The notes beneath the pieces are model-generated. The model had not been told where the DNA came from. It saw only the letters and a program-made list of their open reading frames with translations, and made no database searches. 22,270 nucleotides of DNA from JAAFIP01 sp043777795. Lineage in GTDB: Bacteria > Pseudomonadota > Gammaproteobacteria > Burkholderiales > Burkholderiaceae_C. Both the position numbers and the translations under genes were made by a program. Numbering within the stretch: position 1 is the first letter of the stretch; every line of letters begins with the position of its first letter. The DNA is taken from positions 1 through 22,270 of the forward strand of contig JAYWHJ010000234.1 of the NCBI GenBank assembly GCA_043777795.1, given 5' to 3'. Shown piece after piece: positions 13,153-21,776 of this stretch.

Positions 13153-16095
13153 CTACTGACACGACTCGCAAGTGGGGTCGTCCACGCCGCAAAATCTGAT
13201 ATCGGTTGCGGGCATTGCGCTGAGCTGCTCACGCGCTGCGGCTGCTGCGGCATCTATCGCACTCACACTGGCTCCAGGCGCACTGCTTACACCGCCCCCA
13301 CTGCCCGAGGACACCGAGTTCATCTTTCCAGCTTTCACAGTGGACTTCTCAGCGTGCGTGGCTCCCACGGTACGCAGGTAGTAGGTGGTCTTCAGACCAC
13401 GGGTCCAAGCCAGCTTGTAGGTGTCATCGAGTTTTTTACCCGATGCTCCGGACATGTAGATATTGAGCGACTGGGCTTGGTCAATCCACTTCTGACGACG
13501 TGCTGCAGCTTCGATCACCCAGGTCGTATCCACTTCAAATGCCGTTGCGTACAAGGACTTGATCTCTGCGGGCACACGGTCGATCGGTCGTAGCGAGCCG
13601 TCATAGTGCTTGAGATCCACCACCATCACATCATCCCACAGACCCAAGCGCTTGAGGTCACGCACCAAGTAGCCGTTGATGATTGTGAACTCTCCCGACA
13701 AGTTGGACTTGACGGACAGATTACCAAAGCAGGGCTCGATACAGGCATCCACACCGATGATGTTGGAGATGGTGGCAGTGGGCGCTATGGCGACACAGTT
13801 GGAGTTGCGCATGCCGTCTTGGGCTATTTTGTTGCGCAGCACATTCCAGTCCAGCTTGGCCGAGCGGTCTACTTCGACGTAGCCACCGCGCTCTTTAGCC
13901 AGCATATCCAGAGTGTCCAGCGGCAAAATACCACGATCCCACAAAGAGCCTTTGTAGCTGGAGTATTTGCCGCGCTCTTTGGCCAGCTCAGTCGATGCCC
14001 AGTAGGCGTAATAGCAAATCGCTTCCATCGACTCGTCAGCAAACTCCACCGCCGCTTGGCTCGCATAAGGCACGCGCAGCTCGTACAGGCTGTCCTGGAA
14101 TGCCATCAGGCCCAGGCCCACCGGACGGTGGCGCATATTGGAGTCACGCGCCTTCTTGACGGCGTAGTAGTTGATGTCAATCACGTTATCCAGCATGCGC
14201 ATGGCCACGGTGATGGTTTTCTTCAGCTTGTCGTGGTCGAGCTTGCCGTCTTTCAGGTGCTGCACCAAATTGACTGAGCCGAGGTTACACACGGCTGTTT
14301 CGGTGTCGCTGGTATTGAGCGTGATCTCGGTGCACAGGTTGGACGAGTGCACTACGCCGGTATGCTGCTGCGGCGAGCGAATATTGCAGGCGTCCTTGAA
14401 TGTGATCCAGGGATGGCCGGTTTCAAACAGCATGGTCAGCATCTTGCGCCACATGTCGGCGGCCTGCACGGTGCGGTAAGGCTTGATCTCGCCTTGGGCG
14501 GCTTTGGCTTCGTAGGCGACGTAGGCCTTTTCAAAGTCGGCACCAAACTTGTCATGCAGATCAGGCACGTTGTTGGGCGAGAACAAGGTCCACGGGCCTT
14601 TTTCCATCACGCGGCGCATGAACAGATCAGGGATCCAGTTGGCGGTGTTCATGTCGTGCGTACGGCGACGGTCGTCGCCAGTGTTTTTGCGCAACTCCAG
14701 GAACTCCTCCATGTCCAGATGCCAGGATTCCAGGTAAGTGCAGACCGCGCCCTTGCGCTTGCCGCCTTGGTTCACTGCCACGGCGGTATCGTTCACCACC
14801 TTGAGGAAAGGCACTACGCCTTGCGATTCGCCATTGGTGCCTTTAATGTGCGCACCCAGCGCGCGCACGCGGGTCCAGTCGTTGCCCAGGCCGCCAGCAA
14901 ACTTGGACAGCAAAGCGTTTTCTTTGATCGACTCGTAAATGCCGTCCAAATCGTCGGGCACAGTCGTCAGGTAGCAGCTGGACAGCTGCGAGCGCAGGGT
15001 GCCGCTATTGAACAAAGTAGGTGTGCTGGACATGAAATCAAACGAAGACAGCACTTCGTAAAACTCTATGGCACGTGCTTCGCGGTTGATCTCGTTAAGT
15101 GACAAACCCATGGCCACCCGCATAAAGAAAGCCTGCGGCATCTCGATACGGGTTTTACGTACATGCAAAAAGTAGCGGTCATACAGGGTTTGCAGACCGA
15201 GGTAGTCAAACTGCAAATCGCGCTCGGGCTTGAGGGCGGCGCCCAGGCGCTTCAAGTCGAACTGCAGCAAGCGCTCGTCCAACAGTTCGTTATCAACGCC
15301 TTTCTTGATGAACACCGGAAAATACTCAGGGTATTTTTCGCCCATCTGCTCCTGCACGACCTCTTCGCCCAAAATTTCACGGCGGATGGTGTGCATCAGC
15401 AAGCGCGCCGTAGCGTAGGTGTAGTCTGGATCTTTTTCGATCAAGGTACGCGCAGCCAAGATCGAGGCTTTGTAAACCTCGTCTACCGGCACACCGTCGT
15501 ACAGGTTGCGCAGCGTTTCAGACAGGATAGGGGCTGGCGTGATGTCTTTGCCCAAGTTGGCGCAGGAAGACTCAATCAAGCCTTGCAACTTGGCCATGTC
15601 CAAAGCCACGCGCTTACCACCGTCCATAACGTGCATGGCAGGTGCTGCTACTGTTGTCACGGGCGCTAGCTTGGCGCGCTCTTGGGTGCGGCGCTCGCGG
15701 TACAACACATAAGCGCGGGCGATTTCATGGTGTTCGCTGCGCATCAAGCCCAGCTCTACTTGGTCTTGCACGTCTTCAATGTGGAAGGTGCCACCGCTGG
15801 GGCGTGAGCGCATGAGCGCACGCACTACGGCTTGGGTCAAACCATCCACTGTCTCGCGCACACTGGCAGATGCAGCGCCTTGAGTGCCATGCACGGCGAG
15901 AAACGCCTTCATCATGGCCACGGCGATTTTGCCTGGTTCAAAGGGTACCACCGCACCATTGCGGCGGATGATTTGGTATTGCGCCAGGCTTTGCGTAGCA
16001 CTCGCCGAGAGGCTGTGGCTGACATGGCGTTCGCCATGATCGCCAGTAACAGTTGGCGACGCAGAATACGATTCTGGGAGAGATACGGTTTGCAT
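13153..16095 (-). CDS. nrdA: Ribonucleoside-diphosphate reductase class Ia, alpha subunit
   Basis: Catalytic subunit reducing ribonucleoside diphosphates. It is 980 residues from the ATG at 16095, which has GAGGA close upstream; an in-frame extension to 16194 is less likely. An ATP-cone lies at about residues 40-135 (IIRRNGAVVPFEPGKIAVAM), with a further cone-like segment after it, as in other long betaproteobacterial NrdA. Active-site features are present: the redox Cys in SQLSSCYLTTVPDDL, the thiyl-radical Cys and acidic residue in SSNLCTEITLNT, the partner Cys in TAVCNLGSVNL, and the C-terminal Cys pair CESC (976-979). The N-terminal region makes allosteric control by ATP/dATP likely. The upstream sites at 16223-16270 suggest NrdR repression. 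Confidence 0.98.
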   Translation of the reverse strand: MQTVSLPESYSASPTVTGDHGERHVSHSLSASATQSLAQYQIIRRNGAVVPFEPGKIAVAMMKAFLAVHGTQGAASASVRETVDGLTQAVVRALMRSRPSGGTFHIEDVQDQVELGLMRSEHHEIARAYVLYRERRTQERAKLAPVTTVAAPAMHVMDGGKRVALDMAKLQGLIESSCANLGKDITPAPILSETLRNLYDGVPVDEVYKASILAARTLIEKDPDYTYATARLLMHTIRREILGEEVVQEQMGEKYPEYFPVFIKKGVDNELLDERLLQFDLKRLGAALKPERDLQFDYLGLQTLYDRYFLHVRKTRIEMPQAFFMRVAMGLSLNEINREARAIEFYEVLSSFDFMSSTPTLFNSGTLRSQLSSCYLTTVPDDLDGIYESIKENALLSKFAGGLGNDWTRVRALGAHIKGTNGESQGVVPFLKVVNDTAVAVNQGGKRKGAVCTYLESWHLDMEEFLELRKNTGDDRRRTHDMNTANWIPDLFMRRVMEKGPWTLFSPNNVPDLHDKFGADFEKAYVAYEAKAAQGEIKPYRTVQAADMWRKMLTMLFETGHPWITFKDACNIRSPQQHTGVVHSSNLCTEITLNTSDTETAVCNLGSVNLVQHLKDGKLDHDKLKKTITVAMRMLDNVIDINYYAVKKARDSNMRHRPVGLGLMAFQDSLYELRVPYASQAAVEFADESMEAICYYAYWASTELAKERGKYSSYKGSLWDRGILPLDTLDMLAKERGGYVEVDRSAKLDWNVLRNKIAQDGMRNSNCVAIAPTATISNIIGVDACIEPCFGNLSVKSNLSGEFTIINGYLVRDLKRLGLWDDVMVVDLKHYDGSLRPIDRVPAEIKSLYATAFEVDTTWVIEAAARRQKWIDQAQSLNIYMSGASGKKLDDTYKLAWTRGLKTTYYLRTVGATHAEKSTVKAGKMNSVSSGSGGGVSSAPGASVSAIDAAAAAAREQLSAMPATDIRFCGVDDPTCESCQ

Positions 16096-16222
16096 TGTTT
16101 CCTCTAATTTAACTTTTTTGGGGTACCACTTGTCGATATGCGAAGCGGGGCGCCGAGCGTCTGTTTCTGGCTGCTCGGGCAGTTTTCGATACATCTAAAG
16201 ACCTGACCTCGCCGCTTAGCAC

Positions 16223-16238
16223 CTACTATATCTAGTAT
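16223..16238. promoter_or_regulatory. NrdR box, promoter-proximal
   Basis: The near-palindrome ctACTATATCTAGTat matches the NrdR consensus acaCwATATaTwGtGt at about 12 of 16 positions. It overlaps the -10 of the nrdA promoter. Its centre is 32 bases (three helical turns) from the second box. Confidence 0.75.
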
Positions 16239-16253
16239 GCGGGCAGATGGCAA
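16225..16253 (-). promoter_or_regulatory. nrdA promoter
   Basis: On the minus strand TTGCCA (16253-16248), a 17-base spacer and TATAGT (16230-16225) form a good sigma-70 promoter about 130 bases before the nrdA ATG. The -10 lies wholly inside the proximal NrdR box. Confidence 0.7.
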
Positions 16254-16254
16254 G

Positions 16255-16270
16255 CCACTAGATGTAGTGT
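16255..16270. promoter_or_regulatory. NrdR box, distal
   Basis: ccACTAGATGTAGTGT matches the NrdR consensus at about 13 of 16 positions and sits just upstream of the -35. With the proximal box it forms the paired, helically phased arrangement typical of NrdR targets. Confidence 0.75.
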
Positions 16271-16525
16271 ATATCCCTGCAACAGAATTTGAACGGTTTT
16301 AGAGTAAAAATTAGCTGTTTCGCTTTGCAAAAAGCTGCAAAAGACTTTTTCTTTAGAAAAAAACCAGGCACCACGGGAATGCAGACCATATGGCAAAGCG
16401 CACCGGGCTTACCCTTACGACGATAGTTTGAATGGGGTTGCGCCTTGGCCAGGCTTTTTGCCCGCCAGGCCGCGTGCGCCTTCACTTTTTTTACTTCACC
16501 ATTTTTCAAAAATCCCGCAATCAGC
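16271..16525. other. Non-coding stretch between nrdA promoter and ampD
   Basis: Together with the nrdA leader this gives 430 bases without a gene. Beyond the nrdA promoter and NrdR boxes I see AT-rich, homopolymer-rich sequence (runs of T and A near 16330-16365 and 16485-16510). I find no convincing reading frame, RNA gene or strong hairpin terminator for ampD. An open frame on the minus strand across 16258-16656 has no family features, overlaps ampD and looks spurious. Confidence 0.5.
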
Positions 16526-17146
16526 CTAAATTTCGCCAAGTAAAAATGGGAAAGATTGCGGACTCCACGCAACACTTGCGGCCAATCCCAGCCAGTCAAA
16601 TCCCTTGCCGGGGTCTTGTTTACGTCCTGGTGCAATATGTTCATGTCCGACCACAAATGAGATCGGGTAGTTTTGCCTCAAAGCCAAGCACAAAGTGCCC
16701 AACGCAGCATATTGTGCTTCTTCAAAGGTGTCACCTTCCAAGCCCTCTAATTCAATCCCGATGGAAAAGTCATTGCAGTTGTCTCGCCCTTGAAACGACG
16801 AAGCGCCGGCATGCCAAGCCCGGTCATCGCCACTGACAAACTGCCATACCGCACCATTGCGCGCAATAAAAAAATGACTTGACACCTGCAGACCGCGAAT
16901 CGATTGGAAATAAGGGTGTGCATCCCAGTCTAGCTGGTTGGTAAACAAAGCTTGAACTTGGTCGCCCCCGTACTGGCCTGGTGGCAAACTGATCGAATGT
17001 ACGACCACCAAATTCACCACCGCGTCCTGAGGTCGAGCACCGTAGTTTGGCGACTCTATGCGCCGCGCCAAGGTGTACCATCCATCAGTCCACATCGGCA
17101 CTGAGTCAACCAAGAGGTCGGCCCGAGAAGGCGTTTTAGCGCGCAT
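16526..17146 (-). CDS. ampD: 1,6-anhydro-N-acetylmuramyl-L-alanine amidase AmpD
   Basis: Cytoplasmic zinc amidase that removes peptides from anhydro-muropeptides in cell-wall recycling, thereby lowering AmpR-type inducers. The 206 residues show the ligands expected for zinc: His50 (NLVVVHSISLPPGQYGG), His168 and Asp178 in VGHEHIAPGRKQDPGKGFDW. Also seen are SSHFFIARNGAVWQFV, RAWHAGASSFQGRDNCNDFS and IGIELEG. The start could be 17146 or the ATG at 17095 (MWTDGWY); neither has a clear ribosome-binding site. It follows pilR by 23 bases, so it is probably the last gene of the ccsA-pilS-pilR-ampD run. Confidence 0.95.
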   Translation of the reverse strand: MRAKTPSRADLLVDSVPMWTDGWYTLARRIESPNYGARPQDAVVNLVVVHSISLPPGQYGGDQVQALFTNQLDWDAHPYFQSIRGLQVSSHFFIARNGAVWQFVSGDDRAWHAGASSFQGRDNCNDFSIGIELEGLEGDTFEEAQYAALGTLCLALRQNYPISFVVGHEHIAPGRKQDPGKGFDWLGLAASVAWSPQSFPFLLGEI

Positions 17147-17169
17147 AGCGGGACATTCGACAGTGCGCC

Positions 17170-18765
17170 TTAGTCGTGCGCCACATTGGAGCTAGAAGGA
17201 ATTTGTGCATCGATACCCAGACGCACCATGCGGTAGCGAATTTGGCGCAAGCTAATACCTAAACGTGCCGCCGCGGCTGTGCGGTTAAAGCTGCACTCGG
17301 TCAATGCTTGTAGCAAAATGGCCTTTTCTTGCGTGTCCAGATGGGATTGCAAATCGCTCGGCATCGCCGTGGGCACCACGTCAATGAAGCGCTCGCCGCC
17401 GGGGACGAATGCCAACGAATCAGTATCGTGGCCCGAATCAGGGCTTAACGCACTCACATCTCCTTCAATCTCCAACTCAGCTCCGTCAGACAACGCTAAA
17501 GAGCGGTGCAATATGTTTTCCAGCTCGCGCACATTGCCCGCCAAGGGACTGCGCTGCAAGGTCGCCATCATGGCTACAGACACCGCGCGTGCTTGCTCTC
17601 CACTATCCGCGGCAATCCGCGCCAGCAAGGTTTGGGTTAACTGAGGCAGGTCTTCGCGCCGATCCCTAAGCGCGGGCAAGGCTATCTCTATCACGTTGAG
17701 CCGGTAATACAGGTCTTGACGAAACAATCCCTTCGCCGCTTGGGCGGCCAGGTCATGGTGGGTCGCACTGACTATGCGCGTATCTACCGACTCTTCTTGG
17801 GTACCTCCCAGAGCACGCACACTGCGCTCCTGGATCGCGCGCAGCAGCTTGGCTTGCATGGCCAACGGTAAATCGCCAATCTCGTCGAGAAACAACGTAC
17901 CACCGTTGGCCGCTTGAAAATAACCTTCTCGGTCTTGGGTAGCGCCGGTATACGCACCTTTGCGGGCACCAAAAAACTCCGCCTCTAGCAAAGCTTCGGG
18001 AATCGCACCGCAATTGACCGCGACAAAGGGGCCATTCGCGCGGTGACTGCATGCATGGATGGCTTGGGCCACCAGCTCTTTACCGGTGCCTGATTCACCG
18101 CGTACCAGCACCGGGGCCATGCTGCGTGCCACTTTTTGTACCCGCTCACGCACTGAGCGCATGGCTTGGGAGTTACCGACCATGCGCGCCAAAGCGGCGG
18201 GTTGCGGCGGTACCGCATCCACAGCACTGGTAGCAGTCTGACCTGCTGGTGGCGCTGCTCGGACGCTTGGAGCAACGCCAGCTGGTGTCACAACGTACTC
18301 CAGAGAGCCCTTTTGCTGCTCGTTTTGCGCCGCTTGCATGGGCGCTGCGATGGGCTTGGCTGCGGGTGCGGCGTTCGATTGTGAAGACCGCACCGCCTGC
18401 GCCACCACGCTGCGAAACTGCTTTAAGTCAACCGGTTTGGTCAAATAATCAAAGGCACCTGCCTTCAATGCTTCCACCGCGTTTTCAGCTGATCCGTAGG
18501 CTGTAATCACCACACAGCGCTCACTGCGCTGCTGCTGGGACAAAAATCGCAATACATCCAAGCCCAGGCCGTCTTGCAAACGCATGTCGGAGATCACGGC
18601 GTCGAAACGCTGACTTTGCAATGCCTCCAAGGCTTGAGCGACACCCTCAGCAGTGTGCACCACATAGCCTTCCCGTACCAAGCTAAATTCATACAAGGTG
18701 CGCAGATCGGGCTCGTCGTCGATCACGAGTACTTTGGGACGGTCAGTATCAACAGGAGCAGGCAT
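17170..18765 (-). CDS. pilR: Sigma-54-dependent response regulator, probably PilR
   Basis: NtrC-family activator. The 531 residues comprise a receiver domain (Asp16-Asp17, phosphoacceptor Asp60 in VISDMRLQDGLGLDVL, Lys110), an Ala/Pro/Gln-rich linker (about 121-190), and an AAA+ domain with Walker A GESGTGKE (223-230), the sigma-54 loop GAYTGA (270-275) and Walker B GGTLFLDEIG. The C-terminal helix-turn-helix is FNRTAAAARLGISLRQIRYR. The linker makes it longer than PilR of Pseudomonas. I chose the ATG at 18765 because the receiver begins right after it; it lies ten bases after pilS and has no clear Shine-Dalgarno. Assignment as PilR rather than another NtrC-type regulator rests on the paired kinase and on the ampD, PP0621 and ccsA-like neighbours. 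Confidence 0.88.
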   Translation of the reverse strand: MPAPVDTDRPKVLVIDDEPDLRTLYEFSLVREGYVVHTAEGVAQALEALQSQRFDAVISDMRLQDGLGLDVLRFLSQQQRSERCVVITAYGSAENAVEALKAGAFDYLTKPVDLKQFRSVVAQAVRSSQSNAAPAAKPIAAPMQAAQNEQQKGSLEYVVTPAGVAPSVRAAPPAGQTATSAVDAVPPQPAALARMVGNSQAMRSVRERVQKVARSMAPVLVRGESGTGKELVAQAIHACSHRANGPFVAVNCGAIPEALLEAEFFGARKGAYTGATQDREGYFQAANGGTLFLDEIGDLPLAMQAKLLRAIQERSVRALGGTQEESVDTRIVSATHHDLAAQAAKGLFRQDLYYRLNVIEIALPALRDRREDLPQLTQTLLARIAADSGEQARAVSVAMMATLQRSPLAGNVRELENILHRSLALSDGAELEIEGDVSALSPDSGHDTDSLAFVPGGERFIDVVPTAMPSDLQSHLDTQEKAILLQALTECSFNRTAAAARLGISLRQIRYRMVRLGIDAQIPSSSNVAHD

Positions 18766-18775
18766 GGATGGGATT

Positions 18776-20575
18776 TTAGAGTGATCTAGATAAAGCGGAG
18801 GGCAAGTTAGCGGCAATATTAAGCAACACAAAAAATTCGTTGCCCGCCTGCACTGGTGAAAAATCCGAATCCCTGAACTCCGCACGCTCGCTGCGCTGAT
18901 AGCCAATCACTGCGCCATGGCGCGCGCACAGCTCGCGGCAAATATACAGGCCCAGGCCACTGGAGCGACTCTCCGAGCTGAAAAAGGGCTCGAACAGATG
19001 CCGCTGCACGCCCTGCTCGATGGGCGCTGCATCGCTCCACACCGCCAAACGAATCACAGATGGGGTTTGCGCATCCTGGTTGTCAAGTTGCGCAGGCGCA
19101 TCGGGGGAATGGATAAACACCTCTATTGCATCAGCCCGTTTGCTTGCGTAGCGCAGCGCATTGTCCAGCAAATTAACCAGCACACGACGCAGATGCTCTT
19201 CGTCAAACACGATGGTGTTGCACGCCGTACTTTGCGCGATGCGCAGTTGGTCGCCACAGGCATTTTGCAAGCCCCAGTCACGGCATATGCCTATGATAGT
19301 GCGCTCGGCATCACCCACTATTTGCCCAGGCGCCGCTGCAGGAGTGACGCGCGAAACATCCAGTACATCATCCACAATACGGGCCAAACGCTTGGCATTG
19401 TGCTGAACCATCAGGCTGAGTTTTTGCTGCGCTGGCAGCACCAAATCCTCTGCCAACAAGGCGTTGGCCTGCGAAATGGCAGCCAAGGGGTTGCGGATCT
19501 CGTGCGCCACAGCTGCCGACATTCGCCCCATTGCGGCAAGCTTGTCATTACGCAAGCGGGCCTCCATCTCGCGTAGGTCCTCCAAAAACAAAACGCACAG
19601 GGTGTCTGCATCGTGCACGCCGCTGCGGCTACCCGCTGCCAGTTGGGTGCGCACCCGCAAAAGGTGTGTGGCGCCCGCGGTGTCGGTAATGGCCACCTCG
19701 GCATCTTGCGGGCGCAGAGTCGACAAAGTGGCACTAGCCAGGTCCACCAACGGTTTCCAGGCCGTGTGGGAGGCCAACATGAATGTCATATTGGGTAACA
19801 GCACAATTTGCGCTGTGCTGTTGTATGAGCCCGCTGACTGCGTGCGCGGCCCCAGCATGGCACGAGCCGCAGGGTTGGCGGTGCGCACCACGCCATTGGC
19901 ATCGACTACCAACACACCATCGCTGAGGGCGTCGACCACCAATTGGTTTACCTGGGTTTGGGCGCGGGCAGCCATGGCATTGGTATGGGCGATGCGCTCT
20001 TGCCTGGCTAAACGCGTGGCCAACTGGTTGGTCAAATAAGCCACTAAAAATAAACCCGTTCCCGTCACAGCGGCTTGTAAAAAACGCGGCGTAGCTTCTG
20101 CGATACCCCAAATAGATATTTGCCAAGCCTCCACCAGCAAGGCCAAGGTGACCGCGGCCGCTGTTCCCAACGCCAGCAGTAATGACCCCAGCACCGCGGC
20201 TAACAAGACCGGTAATACAAACAAAGGAGTGAAGTTAAATCCACCAATTTGCAAATACAGCAGCGACGAAAACACCAGTACATCAGCGCCCACCGTCACC
20301 AGCCATTGAGGGTCAAACTGCGAGGCCGAGCGCTCTGGTTTGCCCCAAATGCGCACCCACAAAGTCAAGGCCAGATACCCGCCGCACAGAAACAGTGCGG
20401 TAATAGTCGTCGGCGTGGGCCCGGTGTACTGCAAATACACCATCAGGGCCAGCAGCACACTGGCAACCAAAATACGTGCCGCCATAAACGCGCGCCAAAG
20501 GCGCGGCAAACCCTCGTCTAGACTGTGCGCTGCATCCAGCTCACGAGGCAAGGTCGAACGGGTCGGTAAGCGCAT
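18776..20575 (-). CDS. pilS: Membrane sensor histidine kinase, probably PilS
   Basis: The 599-residue inner-membrane kinase has about six hydrophobic segments between residues 32 and 185, as in PilS. A PAS-like domain follows (about 205-335, LSDGVLVVDANGVVRTANPA), then the HisKA H-box AAVAHEIRNPLAAISQANAL with His358. The HATPase domain shows N-box RRVLVNLLDNALRYA and the G-box SSGLGLYICRELCARHGA. The start ATG (20575) overlaps the stop of the PP0621-like gene by one base (TGATG); a TTG one codon earlier is unlikely. It is expected to phosphorylate the adjacent PilR and, by analogy with Pseudomonas, to respond to pilin levels in the membrane. No pilin genes are in the window, so the role is inferred. 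Confidence 0.88.
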   Translation of the reverse strand: MRLPTRSTLPRELDAAHSLDEGLPRLWRAFMAARILVASVLLALMVYLQYTGPTPTTITALFLCGGYLALTLWVRIWGKPERSASQFDPQWLVTVGADVLVFSSLLYLQIGGFNFTPLFVLPVLLAAVLGSLLLALGTAAAVTLALLVEAWQISIWGIAEATPRFLQAAVTGTGLFLVAYLTNQLATRLARQERIAHTNAMAARAQTQVNQLVVDALSDGVLVVDANGVVRTANPAARAMLGPRTQSAGSYNSTAQIVLLPNMTFMLASHTAWKPLVDLASATLSTLRPQDAEVAITDTAGATHLLRVRTQLAAGSRSGVHDADTLCVLFLEDLREMEARLRNDKLAAMGRMSAAVAHEIRNPLAAISQANALLAEDLVLPAQQKLSLMVQHNAKRLARIVDDVLDVSRVTPAAAPGQIVGDAERTIIGICRDWGLQNACGDQLRIAQSTACNTIVFDEEHLRRVLVNLLDNALRYASKRADAIEVFIHSPDAPAQLDNQDAQTPSVIRLAVWSDAAPIEQGVQRHLFEPFFSSESRSSGLGLYICRELCARHGAVIGYQRSERAEFRDSDFSPVQAGNEFFVLLNIAANLPSALSRSL

Positions 20576-20820
20576 CAACCCTCGCGCAGACTCAGGTGGG
20601 CGCCACAGCAGTAGCTACCGCGCTTGCCCACCACGGCATCGGTGACTGGCAAATGCACGCCACAGGCGGCGCATCGCAGCATCGGTTGAGGTGGGCCTGT
20701 GTGGGGGGCATTGGGTTTATCAGGCTGCGGCTTCGTTTGCTGCGTTTGGGCGTTTTGGCGATTCTTGCGCCAAATCCAAAACGCGACCGCCACTATCGCT
20801 ACGACGATTAAATATTTCAT
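20575..20820 (-). CDS. PP0621-family small zinc-finger-like membrane protein
   Basis: An 81-residue protein. One N-terminal membrane helix (MKYLIVVAIVAVAFWIW) is followed by a charged Gln/Pro/Lys-rich spacer and a C-terminal Cys-rich module (LRCAACGVHLPVTDAV, then SYCCGAHL) that could bind a metal. This matches the PP0621 family usually found just upstream of pilS. I chose the ATG at 20820, which overlaps the end of the ccsA-like gene by four bases. The longer open frame upstream of it is only overlap with that gene. Function unknown; the position suggests a link to the PilSR system or the envelope. Confidence 0.8.
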   Translation of the reverse strand: MKYLIVVAIVAVAFWIWRKNRQNAQTQQTKPQPDKPNAPHTGPPQPMLRCAACGVHLPVTDAVVGKRGSYCCGAHLSLREG

Positions 20821-21644
20821 GGTGCCCGTTGCAAAAAAATTTCCAGTACAAAGCGCGAACCGACATATGCCAACAGCAACAGGCCCGCACCTGTGTACAG
20901 CATGCGCACGGCGCGTTTGCCGCGCCAACCCCATCGCCAGCGGCCCCACAGCAAAAATGCAAACACCGACCACGACAGCACCGAGAAAATAGCTTTGTGA
21001 TTCCATTTCCAGGCGATGCCCGCGCCGTATAGCGACTCGCTAAACAGCCAACCCACAAGCAAGGTGGCACTGAGCAGCACAAAACCCACCATCACAAAGG
21101 CAAACATCAAGCGCTCCAAGGTCATCAAGGGCACACCCACTTGGCTGGCATCTCCCGCCGCACCCAGACGCATTTGGGCTTCAGAGCGGGTCATCAGCCA
21201 AGCATGCACCACCGCTGCAGCAAACAAGGCATAGGACGCAATGCCCAGCACCCAGTGCAGTGGCAACCACAGCGAGGCGCGCGCATGCAGCACGCTTCCA
21301 GGAAAGCACAAACCCAGCAGCACAGCTGCTGCGCCCAAACCCGCCAGTACGGTGCGCGACTGCAACTGCGGGTAAAAACGGCTCTCCAGCGCATACACCG
21401 TCAGCACCAGCCAGGCCGTGGTGGACACCGCAGGGCCAAAACCAAAGCGCGCGCCGCCCGCATCGGCCTGGCCTAAACCGAGCAAGGCCACCGCCAGCAG
21501 TGCACCATGCAGCACCCACGCCGCCAGCAGCGCGATACGGGCAGAGCGAGGGCCCAGCGTGCGGCGCGCAGCAGGTAACACATAGGCCATGATGGCCAAA
21601 ATGCCCAAAATCCACGCCAACGTCGACGCACCAGATAAAATCAT
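20817..21644 (-). CDS. CcsA/HemX (YpjD)-like cytochrome c assembly membrane protein
   Basis: The 275-residue protein is predicted to span the inner membrane about eight times. It resembles the CcsA/HemX/YpjD group, whose members handle haem or assist c-type cytochrome assembly. Candidate haem-contact histidines are visible in WVLGIASYALFAAAVVHAWL and in AWKWNHKAIFSVLSW. The classical WGxxW-type haem-handling motif is not obvious, so YpjD-type function (poorly known) is as likely as true CcsA. The ATG at 21644 is preferred over a TTG two codons upstream. Divergent from ffh with a 132-base gap, a conserved adjacency in Burkholderiales; start of the run leading to ampD. Confidence 0.82.
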   Translation of the reverse strand: MILSGASTLAWILGILAIMAYVLPAARRTLGPRSARIALLAAWVLHGALLAVALLGLGQADAGGARFGFGPAVSTTAWLVLTVYALESRFYPQLQSRTVLAGLGAAAVLLGLCFPGSVLHARASLWLPLHWVLGIASYALFAAAVVHAWLMTRSEAQMRLGAAGDASQVGVPLMTLERLMFAFVMVGFVLLSATLLVGWLFSESLYGAGIAWKWNHKAIFSVLSWSVFAFLLWGRWRWGWRGKRAVRMLYTGAGLLLLAYVGSRFVLEIFLQRAP

Positions 21645-21776
21645 GTGCAAAGTGTACCCCGCTCGTGCCTGGTTTACCGCACTGGCATACTTGAGCTGCC
21701 CTGCTTAAGTGCCCTAAGCGGTCCACATTCCCGTCCACCGCCCTACTCCCCAGCTCTCACCAGCCCACTTCACACC

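Noticed and set aside
14347..15102. Plus-strand open frame (about 251 codons) opposite nrdA
   Set aside because: Antisense to conserved NrdA catalytic sequence, with no family features.
16258..16656. Minus-strand open frame of about 132 codons after ampD
   Set aside because: It overlaps the end of ampD in another frame, has no family resemblance and no good start signal.
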